Shown piece after piece: positions 52,050 through 64,000 of a stretch of DNA of 64,000 nt. The notes beneath the pieces are model-generated. The model was given only the letters and a program-made list of their open reading frames with translations. It did no database searches and was not told the DNA's origin. Position 1 is the first letter of the stretch. The number at the start of each line of letters is the position of its first letter. Source of the DNA: Cyrtodaria siliqua (Eukaryota; Mollusca; Bivalvia; Adapedonta; Hiatellidae); assembly GCA_037043455.1 (NCBI GenBank), contig JAWPHD010003103.1, positions 62,001 through 126,000 of the forward strand. The letters run 5' to 3'. Both the position numbers and the translations under genes were made by a program.

Positions 52050-55000
52050 CAGTGTTGCAATGTAACCAGGTGTTTGTGATCAGTACCAGTTATTGGGGTT
52101 TCTGTGCTTGTCCCAGGACAGTGTTGCAATGTAACCAGGTGTTTGTGATCAGTATGAGTTATTGGGGTTTTTGTGCTTGTCTCAGGACAGTGTTGCAATG
52201 TAACCAGGTGTTTGTGATCAGTATGAGTTATTGGGGTTTCTGTGCTTGTCCCAGGAGTGCTGCAATGTAACCAGGTGTTTGTGATCAGTACGAGTTATTG
52301 GAGTTTCTGTGCTTGTCCCAGGAGTGATGCAATGTAATCAGGTGTTTGTGATCAGTATGAGTTATTGGGGTTTCTGTGCTTGTCCCGGGAGTGCTGCAAT
52401 GTTACCAGGTGTTTGTGATCAGTACGAGTTATTGGAGTTTCTGTGCTTGTCCCAGGAGTGATGCAATGTAACCAGGTGTTTGTGATCAGTATGAGTTATT
52501 GGGGTTTCTGTGCTTGTCCCAGGAATGCTGCAATGTAACCAGGTGTTTGTGATCAGTACGAGTTATTGGAGTTTCTGTGCTTGTCCCAGGAGTGCTGCAA
52601 TGTAACCAGGTGTTTGTGATCAGTACGAGTTATTGGGGTTTCTGTGCTTGTCCCAGGACAGTGTTGCAATGTAACCAGGTGTTTGTTATCAGTATGAGTT
52701 ATTGGGGTTTCTGTGCTTGTCCCAGGACAGTGATGCAATGTAACTAGGTGTTTGTGATCAGTTTGAGTTATTGGGGTTTCTGTGCTTGTCTCAGGACAGT
52801 GTTGCAATGTAACCAGGTGTTTGTGATCAGTATGAGTTATTGGGGTTTCTGTGCTTGTCCCAGGACAGTGTTGCAATGTAACCAGGTGTTGGTGATCAGT
52901 ATGAGTTATTGGGGTTTCTGTGCTTGTCCCAGGACAGTGTTGCAATGTAACCAGGTGTTTGTGATCAGTACGAGTTATAGGGGTTTCTGTGCTTCTCTCA
53001 GGACAGTGTTGCAATGTAACCAGGTGTTGGTGATCAGTATGTGTTATTGGGGTTTCAGTGCTTGTCCCAGGACAGTGTTGCAATGTAACCAGGTGTTTGT
53101 GATCAGTACGAGTTATAGGGGTTTCTGTGCTTGTCCCAGGACAGTGTTGCAATGTAACCTGGTGTTTGTGATCAGTATGAGTTATTGGGGTTTCTGTGCT
53201 TGTCTCAGGACAGTGTTGCAATGTAACCAGGTGTGTGTGTGATCAGTATGAGTTATTGCGGTTTCTGTGCTTGTCCCAGGACAGTGTTGCAATGTAACCA
53301 GGTGTTTGTGATCAGTATGAGTTATTGGGGTTTCTGTGCTTGTCTCAGGACAGTGTTGCAATGTAACCAGGTGTTTGTGATCAGTATGAGTTATTGGGTT
53401 TTTTGTGCTTGTCTCAGGACAGTGTTGCAATGTAACCAGGTGTTTGTGATCAGTATGAGTTATTGGGGTTTCTGTGCTTGTCCCAGGAGTGCTGCAATGT
53501 AACCAGGTGTTGGTGATCAGTATGAGTTATTGGGGTTTCTGTGCTCGTCTCAGGACAGTGCTGCACTGTAACCAGGTGTTTGTGATCAGTATGAGTTATT
53601 GGGGTTTCTGTGCTTGTCTCGGGACAGTGCTGCAATGTAACCAGGTGTTTGTGATCAGTATGAGTTATTGGGGTTCCTGTGCTTGTCCCAGGAGTGCTGC
53701 AATGTAACCAGGTGTTTGTGATCAGTACGAGTTATTGGTGTTTCTGTGCTTGTCCCAGGACAGTGTTGCAATGTAACCAGGTGTTGGTGATCAGTACGAG
53801 TTATTGGAGTATCTGTGCTTGTCCCAGGACAGTGTTGCAATGTAACCAGGTGTTTGTGATCAGTATGAGTTATTGGGGTTTCTGTGCTTGTCCCAGGACA
53901 GTGTTGCAATGTAACCAGGTGTTTGTGATCAGTACGAGTTATAGGGATTTCTGTGCTCGTCTCAGGACAGTGTTGCAATGTAACCAGGTGTTGGTGATCA
54001 GTATGAGTTATTGGGGTTTCTGTGCTTGTCTCAGGACAGTGTTGCAATGTAACCAGGTGTTGGTGATCAGTATGAGTTATTGGGGTTTTTGTGCTTGTCC
54101 CAGGACAGTGTTGCAATGTAACCAGGTGTCGGTGATCAGTACGAGTTATTGGGGTTTCTGTGCTTGTCTCAGGACAGTGTTGCAATGTAACCAGGTGTTT
54201 GTGATCAGTACGAGTTATTGGAGTTTCTGTGCTTGTCCCAGGAGTGATGCAATGTAACCAGGTGTTTGTGATCAGTATGAGTTATTGGGGTTTCTGTGCT
54301 TGTCCCAGGAATGCTGCAATGTAACCAGGTGTTTGTGATCAGTACGAGTTATTGGAGTTTCTGTGCTTGTCCCAGGAGTGCTGCAATGTAACCAGGTGTT
54401 TGTGATCAGTACGAGTTATTGGAGTTTCTGTGCTTGTCCCAGGAGTGCTGCAATGTAACCAGGTGTTTGTGATCAGTACGAGTTATTGGTGTTTCTGTGC
54501 TTGTCCCAGGACAGTGTTGCAATGTAACCAGGTGTTGGTGATCAGTACGAGTTATTGGAGTATCTGTGCTTGTCCCAGGACAGTGTTGCAATGTAACCAG
54601 GTGTTTGTGATCAGTATGAGTTATTGGGGTTTCTGTGCTTGTCCCAGGACAGTGTTGCAATGTAACCAGGTGTTTGTGATCAGTACGAGTTATAGGGATT
54701 TCTGTGCTCGTCTCAGGACAGTGTTGCAATGTAACCAGGTGTTGGTGATCAGTATGAGTTATTGGGGTTTCTGTGCTTGTCTCAGGACAGTGTTGCAATG
54801 TAACCAGGTGTTGGTGATCAGTATGAGTTATTGGGGTTTTTGTGCTTGTCCCAGGACAGTGTTGCAATGTAACCAGGTGTCGGTGATCAGTACGAGTTAT
54901 TGGGGTTTCTGTGCTTGTCTCAGGACAGTGTTGCAATGTAACCAGGTGTTTGTGATCAGTACGAGTTATTGGGTTTTTTGTGCTTGTCCCAGGACAGTGT

Positions 55001-55070
55001 TGCAATGTAACCAGGTGTTTGTGATCAGTATGAGTCATTGGGGTTGTTTGTGCTTGTCCCAGGAGTATGA
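52050..55070 (+). repeat. 3-kb array of 67-69-bp units (~44 copies)
   Basis: Units contain CAGGACAGTGTTGCAATGTA, ACCAGGTGTTTGTGATCAGT, ATGAGTTATTGGGGTTTCTG and TGCTTGTC. A shorter variant has CCAGGAGTGCTGCAATG. Because 69 is 3 x 23, ORFs run through many units on both strands (plus SYWGFCACLRTVLQCNQVF; minus QHCPETSTETPITHTDHKHL), up to 232 codons. A block beginning near 53655 is repeated 751 bp later. No start context, introns or divergence pattern suggests a protein. Confidence 0.97.
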
Positions 55071-55249
55071 AAGGCAGACAGGTAAAAGGTATATGCAGTT
55101 ATTATTATCTTTTAGCCTTAGTCATTGATAGCTCGGTACTATTATAAATTTAGCTATTTTTAATATCTACGCAACACACACCCCAAATAAAGAAACTAAA
55201 ACGATAAGCACTCAAATGGCAAATTGTTATTTAAAAAAACCCACAAACA

Positions 55250-55625
55250 TACCCTTTCTTTAACCACATTTCCCTTTTGTATTAAAACATCTTCACCCAT
55301 CCATATCAAGAACCACACCCATTTCCTTGTATTATTAACCACATCCTCCATGTATCATAAACCACATCCCCTTTTGTATTAATAACATCTTCACCCATCC
55401 ATATCAAGAACCACACCCCCTTCCTTGTATTATTAACCACATTCTCCACATCTCATAAACCACATCCCCTTTTGTATTAATAACCACATCTTCACCCACC
55501 CATATCAAGAACCACACCCCCTTGTATTATTAACCACATCCTCCACATATCATAAACCACATCCCCCTTCTGTATTATTAACCATGTCCACCACCCTTCA
55601 TTAAAATGAACAACATTCCACATCC
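55250..55625 (+). repeat. ~110-bp imperfect tandem repeat, three to four copies
   Basis: C-rich units with AACCACATCCCCTTTTGTAT, CTTCACCCATCCATATCAAG, AACCACACCCCCTTCCTTGT and ATTATTAACCACATCCTCCA. Confidence 0.85.
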
Positions 55626-55744
55626 TCTGTATTCCACATTCCCCCTCATACCAAAACTACCAATGAACATTAACTCCACCACCACATTCTATTTCAGTTC
55701 CCCATAAAGGGAGAAAAGCATGAGCTGCATACCGATCAACTCAT

Positions 55745-57055
55745 AGGTACAGTGCGCCAGTTTACAGTTTTATGGGCTTCCCATGCCTTCAGGCTGTCAT
55801 ACGTAGTGCGCGAGTCTGCCGCCTTATAGGCCGTCCCATGCCCTACCGGCCATCACATGTAGTGCGTGAGTATACCGCTTTATGTGTCTTCCCATGACCT
55901 GCCGGCCATCAAACGTATAGTTATCGAGTCTTAACGCTTTTTGGGTCATCCCATGACCTACAGGTCGTCACACTTATTGTGGGTCTGTCTACCGCTTTAT
56001 GGGCCGTCCCATGCCCTATCGTATGTCACACACAGTGCGCGAGTCCACTGCTTTAAGGGCCATCCCATGACCTACAGGCCATCATATGCATAGTGCGCGA
56101 GACTAAAACTTTATGAGACGTCCCATGACCTACCGGCTGTCACACGTATAGTGTGCAAGCCTGCCGCTTTATGAGCCGTCCCATGCCCTACCGGTCATCA
56201 TACGAATAGTGCATGAGCCTACCGCTTTATGAGCCGTCCCATGCCCTACCGGACATCATACGAATAGTGCATGAGCCTACCGCTTTATGAGTCGTCCCAT
56301 GCCCTACAGGCCATCATACGAATAGTGCATGAGTCTACCGCTTTATGAGCCGTCCCATGCCCTACCGGCCATCACACGAGTAGTGCATGTGTCTACCGCT
56401 TCATGAGCCGTCCCATGACCTACCGGCCATCATACGAATAGTGCATGAGTCTACCGCTTCATGAGCCGTCCCATGACCTACCGGCCATCATACGAATAGT
56501 GCATGAGTCTACCGCTTTATGAGCCGTCCCATGACCTACCAGCTGTCACACGTATAGTGTGCAAGCCTGCCGCTTTATGAGCCGTCCCATGCCCTACCGG
56601 CCATCATACGAATAGTGCACGAGTCTACCGCTTTATGAGCCGTCCCATGCCCTACCGGCCATCATACGAATAGTGCATGAGTCTACCACTTTATGAGCCG
56701 TCCCATGCCCTACCAGCCATCATACGAATAGTGCACGAGTCTACCGCTTTATGAGCCGTCCCATGACCTACCGACTGTCACAGGTATAGTGTGCGAGCAT
56801 ACCGCTTACGTACACGTAGTGTATTTATGAGACGTCCGATGACCTTAGTACCGGCCATCATAGGTATAGTGTGCAAGCCTACCACTTTATGGGCCGCCCC
56901 ATGCTCTACCTGCCATCGTATGTATGTATAGTGCGCGAGACTACCGCTTTATGAGCCGTCCCATGGGCTGTCAGATGTAGTGCACGAGACTACCGCTTTA
57001 TGGGCCGTCCCATGCCCTTCCGACTGTCACACGTAGTGCATGAGTCTACCGCATT
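55745..57055 (+). repeat. 58-bp tandem array (~22 copies)
   Basis: Units contain GAGTCTACCGCTTTATGAGC, CGTCCCATGCCCTACCGGCC and ATCATACGAATAGTGCAT. The first and last few copies are more diverged than the middle ones, the usual pattern of unequal exchange. GC-rich relative to its surroundings. Confidence 0.95.
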
Positions 57056-58195
57056 GGTTTCCGGGGGAATGCCCCCTTCCCCACCCCCGAATTGTTATAT
57101 TCGTTTATACTCTTCTGCGTTTTGCGAGTATTTCCAACATTGTGTCACTAAAATTTTGATGATCAAGTCTGAATTTTTCAATAAGAAAACTTATTCCCTT
57201 ATTCCCATCTCCCACCTGAATTTATTGCATTTTTTTATTTTTCATTTTCTTATTGCAGACTATGTGTACACAGCTGCATATTCTGAATAAAGAAAGCTGG
57301 TAGTGGTAAACCATGCGAAATAAAAATGAAGCTTCGAGACATTTAAAGACAAATTTAAATAATAAATCATTGAAATCTGCAGAAAGAATTGCTATTTATT
57401 ATCAGACACAAATAGTGACTGGCTATTATTAATATTATTATTAATGCAGAAACTCTAGTTATTTTATTTAAATAATTGTTAATGCAGTTTATGTTCTCTA
57501 AACATACAGCTTTCATAACTGTTTTTTCCCTCAAATAAACAACCACCCACCATTTCAACTTTTGGCAACATTGGCGCCAACGTTGGAGAATGCATCTTGA
57601 CTGGCGGTCTTAATCTCACACTGTGGCACTTCCCATGGTTGACAGGTATGCATGCAGCTGTTCTGTTTAGATAGCTGAACTATGAAATAGTTGCTGAAAT
57701 CCTTGCAATTAATCGTCTACCAAGGAAGCTCACTCTAAAAGTCAACTTCATCAAAATGACTGTTATTGCAAACAAAAGTTATCTCCCTTCAAAAGCAATG
57801 TACCCTGCAACAATGGGTGATCACTCTGCACCCAGCGACACTAAAAAAGCTACAACACAGGTAAAAAAAGAAAGAAGACTATAAGAATCTGTGTGTGTTA
57901 CGAAGGAGGGTGTGTTAAACTGACCTTCTCATTACGACTTCCTGACCGCCATCTCTAACAAGGTGGAAAGAAATACATTGCTTAGTTGTAAAAGAATAAT
58001 GTGTATACTTTATGAAGACACGTGTACACACCTACAGCAGTTTGTGTTCTTTATGCACTGTCATTTGCAATCCTCTGCTACCCTATCATTGAAGGCATGC
58101 AATATTTTTTGTAAACATGAGAATCAAAGCTTACAGCTTTATATGTTGTACTAACTGTTTAAATTTGTCAAACAAACCTAAATAATGAAAGCTTC
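57056..58195. other. No gene established
   Basis: Mostly AT-rich. A GC-richer patch at 57565-57650 is open on both strands and has GACAG|GTATGC on plus, but no known domain was recognised. AAGTTATCTCCCTTC-type dispersed sequence lies near 57775. Confidence 0.4.
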
Positions 58196-58220
58196 GGCAA
58201 GGTTTCTGAAGACAAAACAA

Positions 58221-60796
58221 AATACCTGCATGAAGAACTGTCATATACTAATGGAATACCTGCATGAAGAACTGTCGTATACTAATGGAATACCTGCATG
58301 AAGAACTGTCGTATACTAATGGAATAAGAACTGTCGTATACTAATGGAATACCTGCATGAAGAACTGTCGTATACTAATGGAATACCTGCATGAAGAACT
58401 GTCGTATACTAATGGAATACCTGCATGAAGAACTGTCGTATACTAATGGAATACCTGCATGAAGAACTGTCGTATACTAATGGAATACCTGCATGAAGAA
58501 CTGTCGTATACTAATGGAATACCTGCATGAAGAACTGTTGTATACTAATGGAATACCTGCATGAAGAACTGTCGTATACTAATGGAATACCTGCATGAAG
58601 AACTGTCGTATACTAATGGAATACCTGCATGAAGAACTGTCGTATACTAATGGAATACCTGCATGAAGAACTGTCGTATACTAATGGAATACCTGCATGA
58701 AGAACTGTCGTATACTAATGAAATACGTGCATGAAGAACTGTCGTATACTAATGGAATACCTGCATGAAGAACTGTCGTATACTAATGAAATACCTGCAT
58801 GAAGAACTGTCGTATACTAATGAAATACCTGCATGAAGAACTGTAGTATACTAATGAAATACCTGCATGAAGAACTGTCGTATACTAATGGAATACCTGC
58901 ATGAAGAACTGTCATATACTAATGGAATACCTGCATGAAGAACTGTCGTATACTAATGGAATACCTGCATGAAGAACTGTCGTATACTAATGGAATACCT
59001 GCATGAAGAACTGTCGTATACTAATGGAATACCTGCATGAAGAACTGTCGTATACTAATGGAATACCTGCATGAAGAACTGTCGTATACTAATGGAATAC
59101 CTGCATGAAGAACTGTCGTATACTAATGGAATACCTGCATGAAGAACTGTCGTATACTAATGAAATACGTGCATGAAGAACTGTCGTATACTAATGGAAT
59201 ACCTGCATGAAGAACTGTCGTATACTAATGGAATACGTGCATGAAGAACTGTCGTATACTAATGGAATACCTGCATGAAGAACTGTCGTATACTAATGAA
59301 ATACGTGCATGAAGAACTGTCGTATACTAATGAAATACGTGCATGAAGAACTGTCGTATACTAATGGAATACCTGCATGAAGAACTGTCGTATACTAATG
59401 AAATACGTGCATGAAGAACTGTCGTATACTAATGGAATACCTGCATGAAGAACTGTCGTATACTAATGGAATACCTGCATGAAGAACTGTCGTATACTAA
59501 TGAAATACCTGCATGAAGAACTGTTGTATACTAATGGAATACCTGCATGAAGAACCGTCATATACTAATGGAATACCTGCATGAAGACCTGTCGTATACT
59601 AATGGAATACCTGCATGAAGAACTGTCGTATACTAATGGAATACCTGCATGAAGAACTGTCGTATACTAATGGAATACCTGCATGAAGAACTGTCATATA
59701 CTAATGGAATACCTGCATGAAGAACTGTCGTATACTAATGGAATACCTGCATGAAGAACTGTCGTATACTAATGGAATACCTGCATGAAGAACTGTCGTA
59801 TACTAATGGAATACCTGCATGAAGAACTGTCATATACTAATGGAATACGTGCATGAAGAACTGTCGTATACTAATGGAATACCTGCATGAAGAACTGTCG
59901 TATACTAATGAAATACGTGCATGAAGAACTGTCGTATACTAATGGAATACCTGCATGAAGAACTGTCATATACTAATGGAATACGTGCATGAAGAACTGT
60001 CGTATACTAATGGAATACGTGCATGAAGAACTGTCGTATACTAATGGAATACCTGCATGAAGAACTGTCGTATACTAATGAAATACGTGCATGAAGAACT
60101 GTCGTATACTAATGAAATACGTGCATGAAGAACTGTCGTATACTAATGGAATACCTGCATGAAGAACTGTCGTATACTAATGGAATACCTGCATGAAGAA
60201 CTGTCGTATACTAATGGAATACCTGCATGAAGAACTGTCGTATACTAATGAAATACCTGCATGAAGAACTGTCGTATACTAATGGAATACCTGCATGAAG
60301 AACCGTCGTATACTAATGGAATACCTGCATGAAGAACCGTCGTATACTAATGGAATACCTGCATGAAGAACTGTCGTATACTAATGGAATACCTGCATGA
60401 AGAACTGTCGTATACTAATGGAATACCTGCATGAAGAACTGTCGTATACTAATGGAATACCTGCATGAAGAACTGTCGTATACTAATGGAATACCTGCAT
60501 GAAGAACTGTCGTATACTAATGGAATACCTGCATGAAGAACTGTCGTATACTAATGGAATACCTGCATGAAGAACCGTCATATACTAATGGAATACCTGC
60601 ATGAAGAACTGTCGTATACTAATGGAATACCTGCATGAAGAACTGTCGTATACTAATGGAATACCTGCATGAAGAACTGTCGTATACTAATGGAATACCT
60701 GCATGAAGAACTGTCGTATACTAATGGAATACCTGCATGAAGAACTGTTGTATACTAATGGAATACCTGCATGAAGAACTGTCGTATACTAATGGA
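58221..60796 (+). repeat. 2.6-kb array of 35-bp units (~73 copies)
   Basis: Units contain GGAATACCTGCATGAAGAAC then TGTCGTATACTAATG. Copies are almost identical. The main variants are ATACGTGCATG, AATGAAATAC, TGTCATATAC and AACCGTC, distributed in a mosaic. One short unit lies near 58320. High identity means recent homogenisation or possible assembly collapse. Confidence 0.98.
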
Positions 60797-61034
60797 AACA
60801 TTTAAAACCACGTGCCCATTCATTTAACTTACAAATAGTAACGACTTCGCGTCTTTTTTTATGATTGACGTTTTATGATCTAACGTTTATTTTCACTTCA
60901 TTTATTTGGAACAAGTTCCGCCAACATCTTGCTAAAAGGCGCTGACTACTAAACGATGGGTTAAAAAGACGTGCACTTGTTGTGCATGCTTCACTACTGC
61001 TTAAAACTGTATTATTAAACCACTGGAATGTTGA

Positions 61035-61140
61035 ATTAAATTAATGTTAACCACTCATCAAACACATTGTTTAGTTTATTTCGAGCCGCCCCAGGGACAG
61101 GGAAAAGAATCTTGCCCTACTCTATCAAATAGGCCCCATC
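61035..61140 (-). mobile_element. SINE 3' fragment
   Basis: On the minus strand it reads TATTTGATAGAGTAGGGCAA, CCTGGGGCGGCTCGAAATAA and TTTGATGAGTGGTTAA, then an AATTCAA tail. It matches the 3' half of the SINE at 24650-24932 in order and content. The tRNA-like head is absent, the usual result of 5' truncation. Confidence 0.75.
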
Positions 61141-61604
61141 TGGAAGGTTGAATAAATATGTATAGTGAAGTGTATTTAGTATTTTCTGTTGTTTTTTTGT
61201 TGTGTTTTCCTTTTTTTGGTCACAGAAAGTACAATAAGCAATTTTAAAAACAACCTTCGTTCATAAAAATTATTTGCAAAACCAGTTTGAGCTCGTTCCT
61301 GGGGATGATGCACAACATCTTGATAACATGCATACTCATAATAATCCAATCTCTTCCACTGACTCAGCATTAAGTAGCCTGTCTTTTGGTTAGACATGGG
61401 CTAAGCATGGTTTCCAAATAAGGCAAGAAACATTGTGAAAAACGAGTGTAGGATAGGTAGTTGATTGCAAAAGTTGACTCGATCTTTGCAATATTATTAT
61501 CTTTCTTGAATTTTATGCATGGATGAGTGGTTATTCGGGTTTCCTAAATTGAAATACGGCTGTCATTTATGCATGCATTACGTAATGTCTTCAGAAACCT
61601 TGCC

Positions 61605-62460
61605 TTAACATGCATAGTTTGATTTTTTTTCACAGGTATATTCCTAGTGCAATACTTATTTTAAGATCTGTATCATATTCTTACTTGCATTACAACTAGA
61701 ACAAACCCATGGTTATCTTACGTATTTTCATACTGCAACAAGGGACCTGTACACAACTTTTGCCTTGACAGGGTGTATTTGCAGAGGTTTGCAAAAGGGT
61801 AGTGCATTAAGGAAGATTGATTTATTAATTTTCTACATTTTCTTACTGCAAACTTTTTATATTTAAGCACACTATATTTAAGAAGTAAGAGTATCAATCC
61901 CAAACTGATATATTGATTTCAGGTCTGCAAGTACAAAGATTTACTATCTTCCTATATTTGCTGAAAAAAGAAGGTTTTATACAACTTTTATCATATAATA
62001 TAGTAAAAAAAACAATAAGAAGTATCATATAATTTACATCAACCCAGACCACAACTGACAAAAGCACAGCGTTTATATAATAAACCTATTCTGCCTAGTA
62101 TGAGATGTGTACACGAGTCAGATGACAATAATTATAGAGTTACATGAAGTTTACATGTTGTCTTAGTACATAGCCCTGCCCCGATGGATGATTACAAGTA
62201 CCTTACGTAAAGAGCTCTGAAAATGAGTCCAAAACAGTATTTGAAATATGAATGAAGTAAATAAGCTTATTAATTAAGCTTTATAACAATATTGTAGCAT
62301 GGTCGGTGACATTTCCTTTTGTTGAATCCAGAGCATTAAATTGTTTAATTTAGGGTAACTAAAGGGGCGTGGCTACACCGTACTACAACTACCGGATATT
62401 GGAATTTACAGTACGGTCACTATACGTCACAGTGTTACTAGGTACACCATGCTACAAAAA
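61605..62460. other. No gene recognised
   Basis: AT-rich, short ORFs only. Confidence 0.4.
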
Positions 62461-62526
62461 AGATAGAGTCTGTCTCAGCTCGTTGGTTATTTAAATACCC
62501 CTCGATGCTGAGACCAGACTCTATCT
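62461..62526. repeat. Hairpin with ~19-bp arms
   Basis: AGATAGAGTCTGTCTCAGC pairs with GCTGAGACCAGACTCTATCT across a 27-bp loop (TCGTTGGTTATTTAAATACC...). Only one small mismatch interrupts the stem. Confidence 0.85.
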
Positions 62527-62639
62527 ATTACATTCACTCACTAGAAGGGTGTTCCACGGAACACTTGTGTCACATGCCACGTGCTTATTTCAGCAAGGAC
62601 AATCTAACTATAAAGTTTGAAGACAGGGGGTGCAATCCT

Positions 62640-63210
62640 TCATGATTTTTTAACTGTTAGGCATTCCTTAAAAAATTGTTGGGTCCCAAAATGTTTTAAG
62701 TGGGTAGGTAGGTAGGTGAATCTTTTTTTCCAAAGACAGTAAAAACCATAAGAAAATTAAAGGAAAAATATTCTTAAAATAGCAACAAAAAAAAAGTTAA
62801 AAGAAATGCAATTAAAAGTTTTGGGTAGGGCTCTTTTTAGCGAGTAGGTCGAGCACAGCAAACCCAACATTTTTTACAGATGGCCTTAAAGTTTTTGACA
62901 AGGGGCATAACTCTGCATTGGATAATTGATAAAGAAAAACAGTATAAAGTTTCCTGACTATAGGTCAGTCTCTTGCAAAGTTATGGGCTAGGTTTGGTTG
63001 CAGGTTCAAGTTTTATGAAAAGGGGCACAATTCTGCCAAAATGAAAGTCTGAGGTAAGATGAAAAGGTGTGTGAAGTTTTATGAACCAAGTAATGGCCAA
63101 GGTTAGGTTGCATGTTAAAGTTTGACGGACAACAGATGAAGAACGATGATGGACAAAGTGATCCATAAGTGTCTGCCATGCTACACAGGCGACACAAACA
63201 TCCTACCAAA
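62640..63210 (+). repeat. Dispersed repeat with GGGGCATAACTCTG and GACGGACAACAG
   Basis: Blocks AAAGTTTTTGACAAGGGGCA, TTGCAAAGTTATGGGCTAGG, AAAAGGGGCACAATTCTGCC and GTGAAGTTTTATGAACC lead to GACGGACAACAGATGAAGAA (63124-63143). This is the same overall plan as other repeats in the window. The minus-strand ORFs at 62981-63209 are by-products. Confidence 0.6.
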
Positions 63211-64000
63211 TTGTATGTGATTTATATTTCTAACAGATAACAGTTATTAATAACCATCTAAAGAACTCTAAATGCTTAGACAAGTTCATATTTCAATCTG
63301 CCTGTTGTAAGTAAGCACAAGCTTTCATGAACCTCCCAACAAATACAGAGGTATACATAGGTCACTTCACAAAACATTCAAAAGACAGGCAAGCAAGCAG
63401 GCGAAGATACATTTTGTCACATTCATTTAATAAAGTAATGCCTTGATGCAATCTTTAAATGCAGTATACTTGGAAAGAATAGCTTCTTCATCTAAGAGGT
63501 GTTTTCCCTTTAAGAAGTATTGCATAACCTCTAAACACATATTTATGTTGTATTTTTCCAAATTATTTAATTCTTACATCATGACAAACCTTTTACATTT
63601 TGTGTGTTTTTAGACATGTAACAGCATTCAAATAATATAAACAACTACATGCAAAATTGTTTCTCGTGTTACTTAGCATGTTAGTAAAGGTTAGACTAGA
63701 TAACACCATGCGTTAAGCATTAAATATGCCTAGATTTAATAAGACAGAATCCGTCAACAAAAGGTACTCTTTTCCTACAAGATTATCCTAGTACTGTTTT
63801 AGTAGGTGCTGGGATACATTTTTACAAGAATAATCAGTCATTTTCATTTAACTAATTTACATTTTTGATTTACCTGTCTATAAAAATAGTAAAAACTGTC
63901 TTCATTTTATCTTTCAAAAAATAAAGCTTCAACTTGTATAATGAATATATTTACAACAACACATAATTAAACAATCTGGGATACCATACAAACTGTACAC
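63211..64000. other. No gene recognised
   Basis: AT-rich sequence without repeats or coding signal. Confidence 0.4.

Larger units (their letters stand above)
58196..61604. mobile_element. 3.4-kb segment bounded by perfect 19-bp inverted repeats
   Basis: GGCAAGGTTTCTGAAGACA at 58196-58214 is exactly inverted at 61586-61604. Between them lie the 35-bp array, an AT-rich spacer and a reversed SINE fragment. No transposase and no clear target-site duplication were seen, so it could be a satellite-carrying non-autonomous transposon or two opposed copies of a short repeat. Confidence 0.55.

Noticed and set aside
57565..57650. Candidate exon (plus GACAG|GTATGC donor; minus-strand open stretch with CQPWEVPQCEIKTASQ)
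   Set aside because: Open on both strands, short, no recognised domain and no matching acceptor; could not choose a strand.
58221..60796. CRISPR array (35-bp repeats)
   Set aside because: No spacers at all: the units abut one another.

Overview
The window is eukaryotic nuclear DNA, AT-rich, intron-bearing and dominated by repeats. It most likely comes from a bivalve mollusc. The reasons are CR1/L2-type LINEs with invertebrate-style ORF1 and ORF2, a tRNA-derived SINE with a GGGCAAGACACTT core, several repeat families ending in GACGGACGGAC, and a conserved metazoan MARK/PAR-1 kinase exon. Species cannot be named from the sequence. Only one host gene is securely visible: the last coding exon of a MARK/PAR-1 kinase on the minus strand (40974-41403). 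Everything else that looks coding belongs to mobile elements or is decayed.

Layout. 1-2.7 kb: a short TIR element and a decayed minus-strand ORF of a widespread invertebrate family with PIN/FEN-like motifs. 2.8-10.1 kb: a near full-length LINE with ORF1, ORF2 (endonuclease, reverse transcriptase, CCHC) and a (TGTTC)n tail. It is broken by a 97-bp insertion and several frameshifts and carries an in-frame poly-aspartate VNTR. 10.2-16.1 kb: a second, 5'-truncated LINE into which a 211-bp MITE, an intron-containing Tc1 element and probably a palindromic element have inserted, all nested. 17-20.6 kb: dispersed repeats and a third LINE fragment. 22.5-32.9 kb: a 21-bp array, a SINE, a 6.7-kb array of ~145-bp units rich in TGACCTTGA, and inverted copies of a foldback-like element, one of which carries a 24-bp minisatellite.

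35-40 kb: arrays of 31, 38 and 26 bp and a TTAA-ended foldback element hosting a second element. 41-44 kb: the MARK exon, its upstream intron and an 0.8-kb TIR element. 44.6-46.5 kb: a ~145-bp array enclosed by the same termini as the repeats at 17.0 and 36.2 kb. 47-61 kb: arrays of 66, 98, 69, ~110, 58 and 35 bp; the 35-bp array sits between perfect 19-bp inverted repeats 3.4 kb apart. The last 2.5 kb holds a small hairpin and another dispersed repeat.

The observations most worth following are: (i) three repeats with shared ends and a 3' hairpin whose stem shows paired substitutions, so that tandem arrays travel inside mobile elements; (ii) a LINE whose ORF1 and ORF2 are in one frame separated by a lone UAG; (iii) a translated poly-Asp VNTR inside ORF2; (iv) minisatellites that appear to have grown from a motif inside a mobile element. 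There is no operon-like gene cooperation here. Apart from MARK, the biology is that of repeat turnover.
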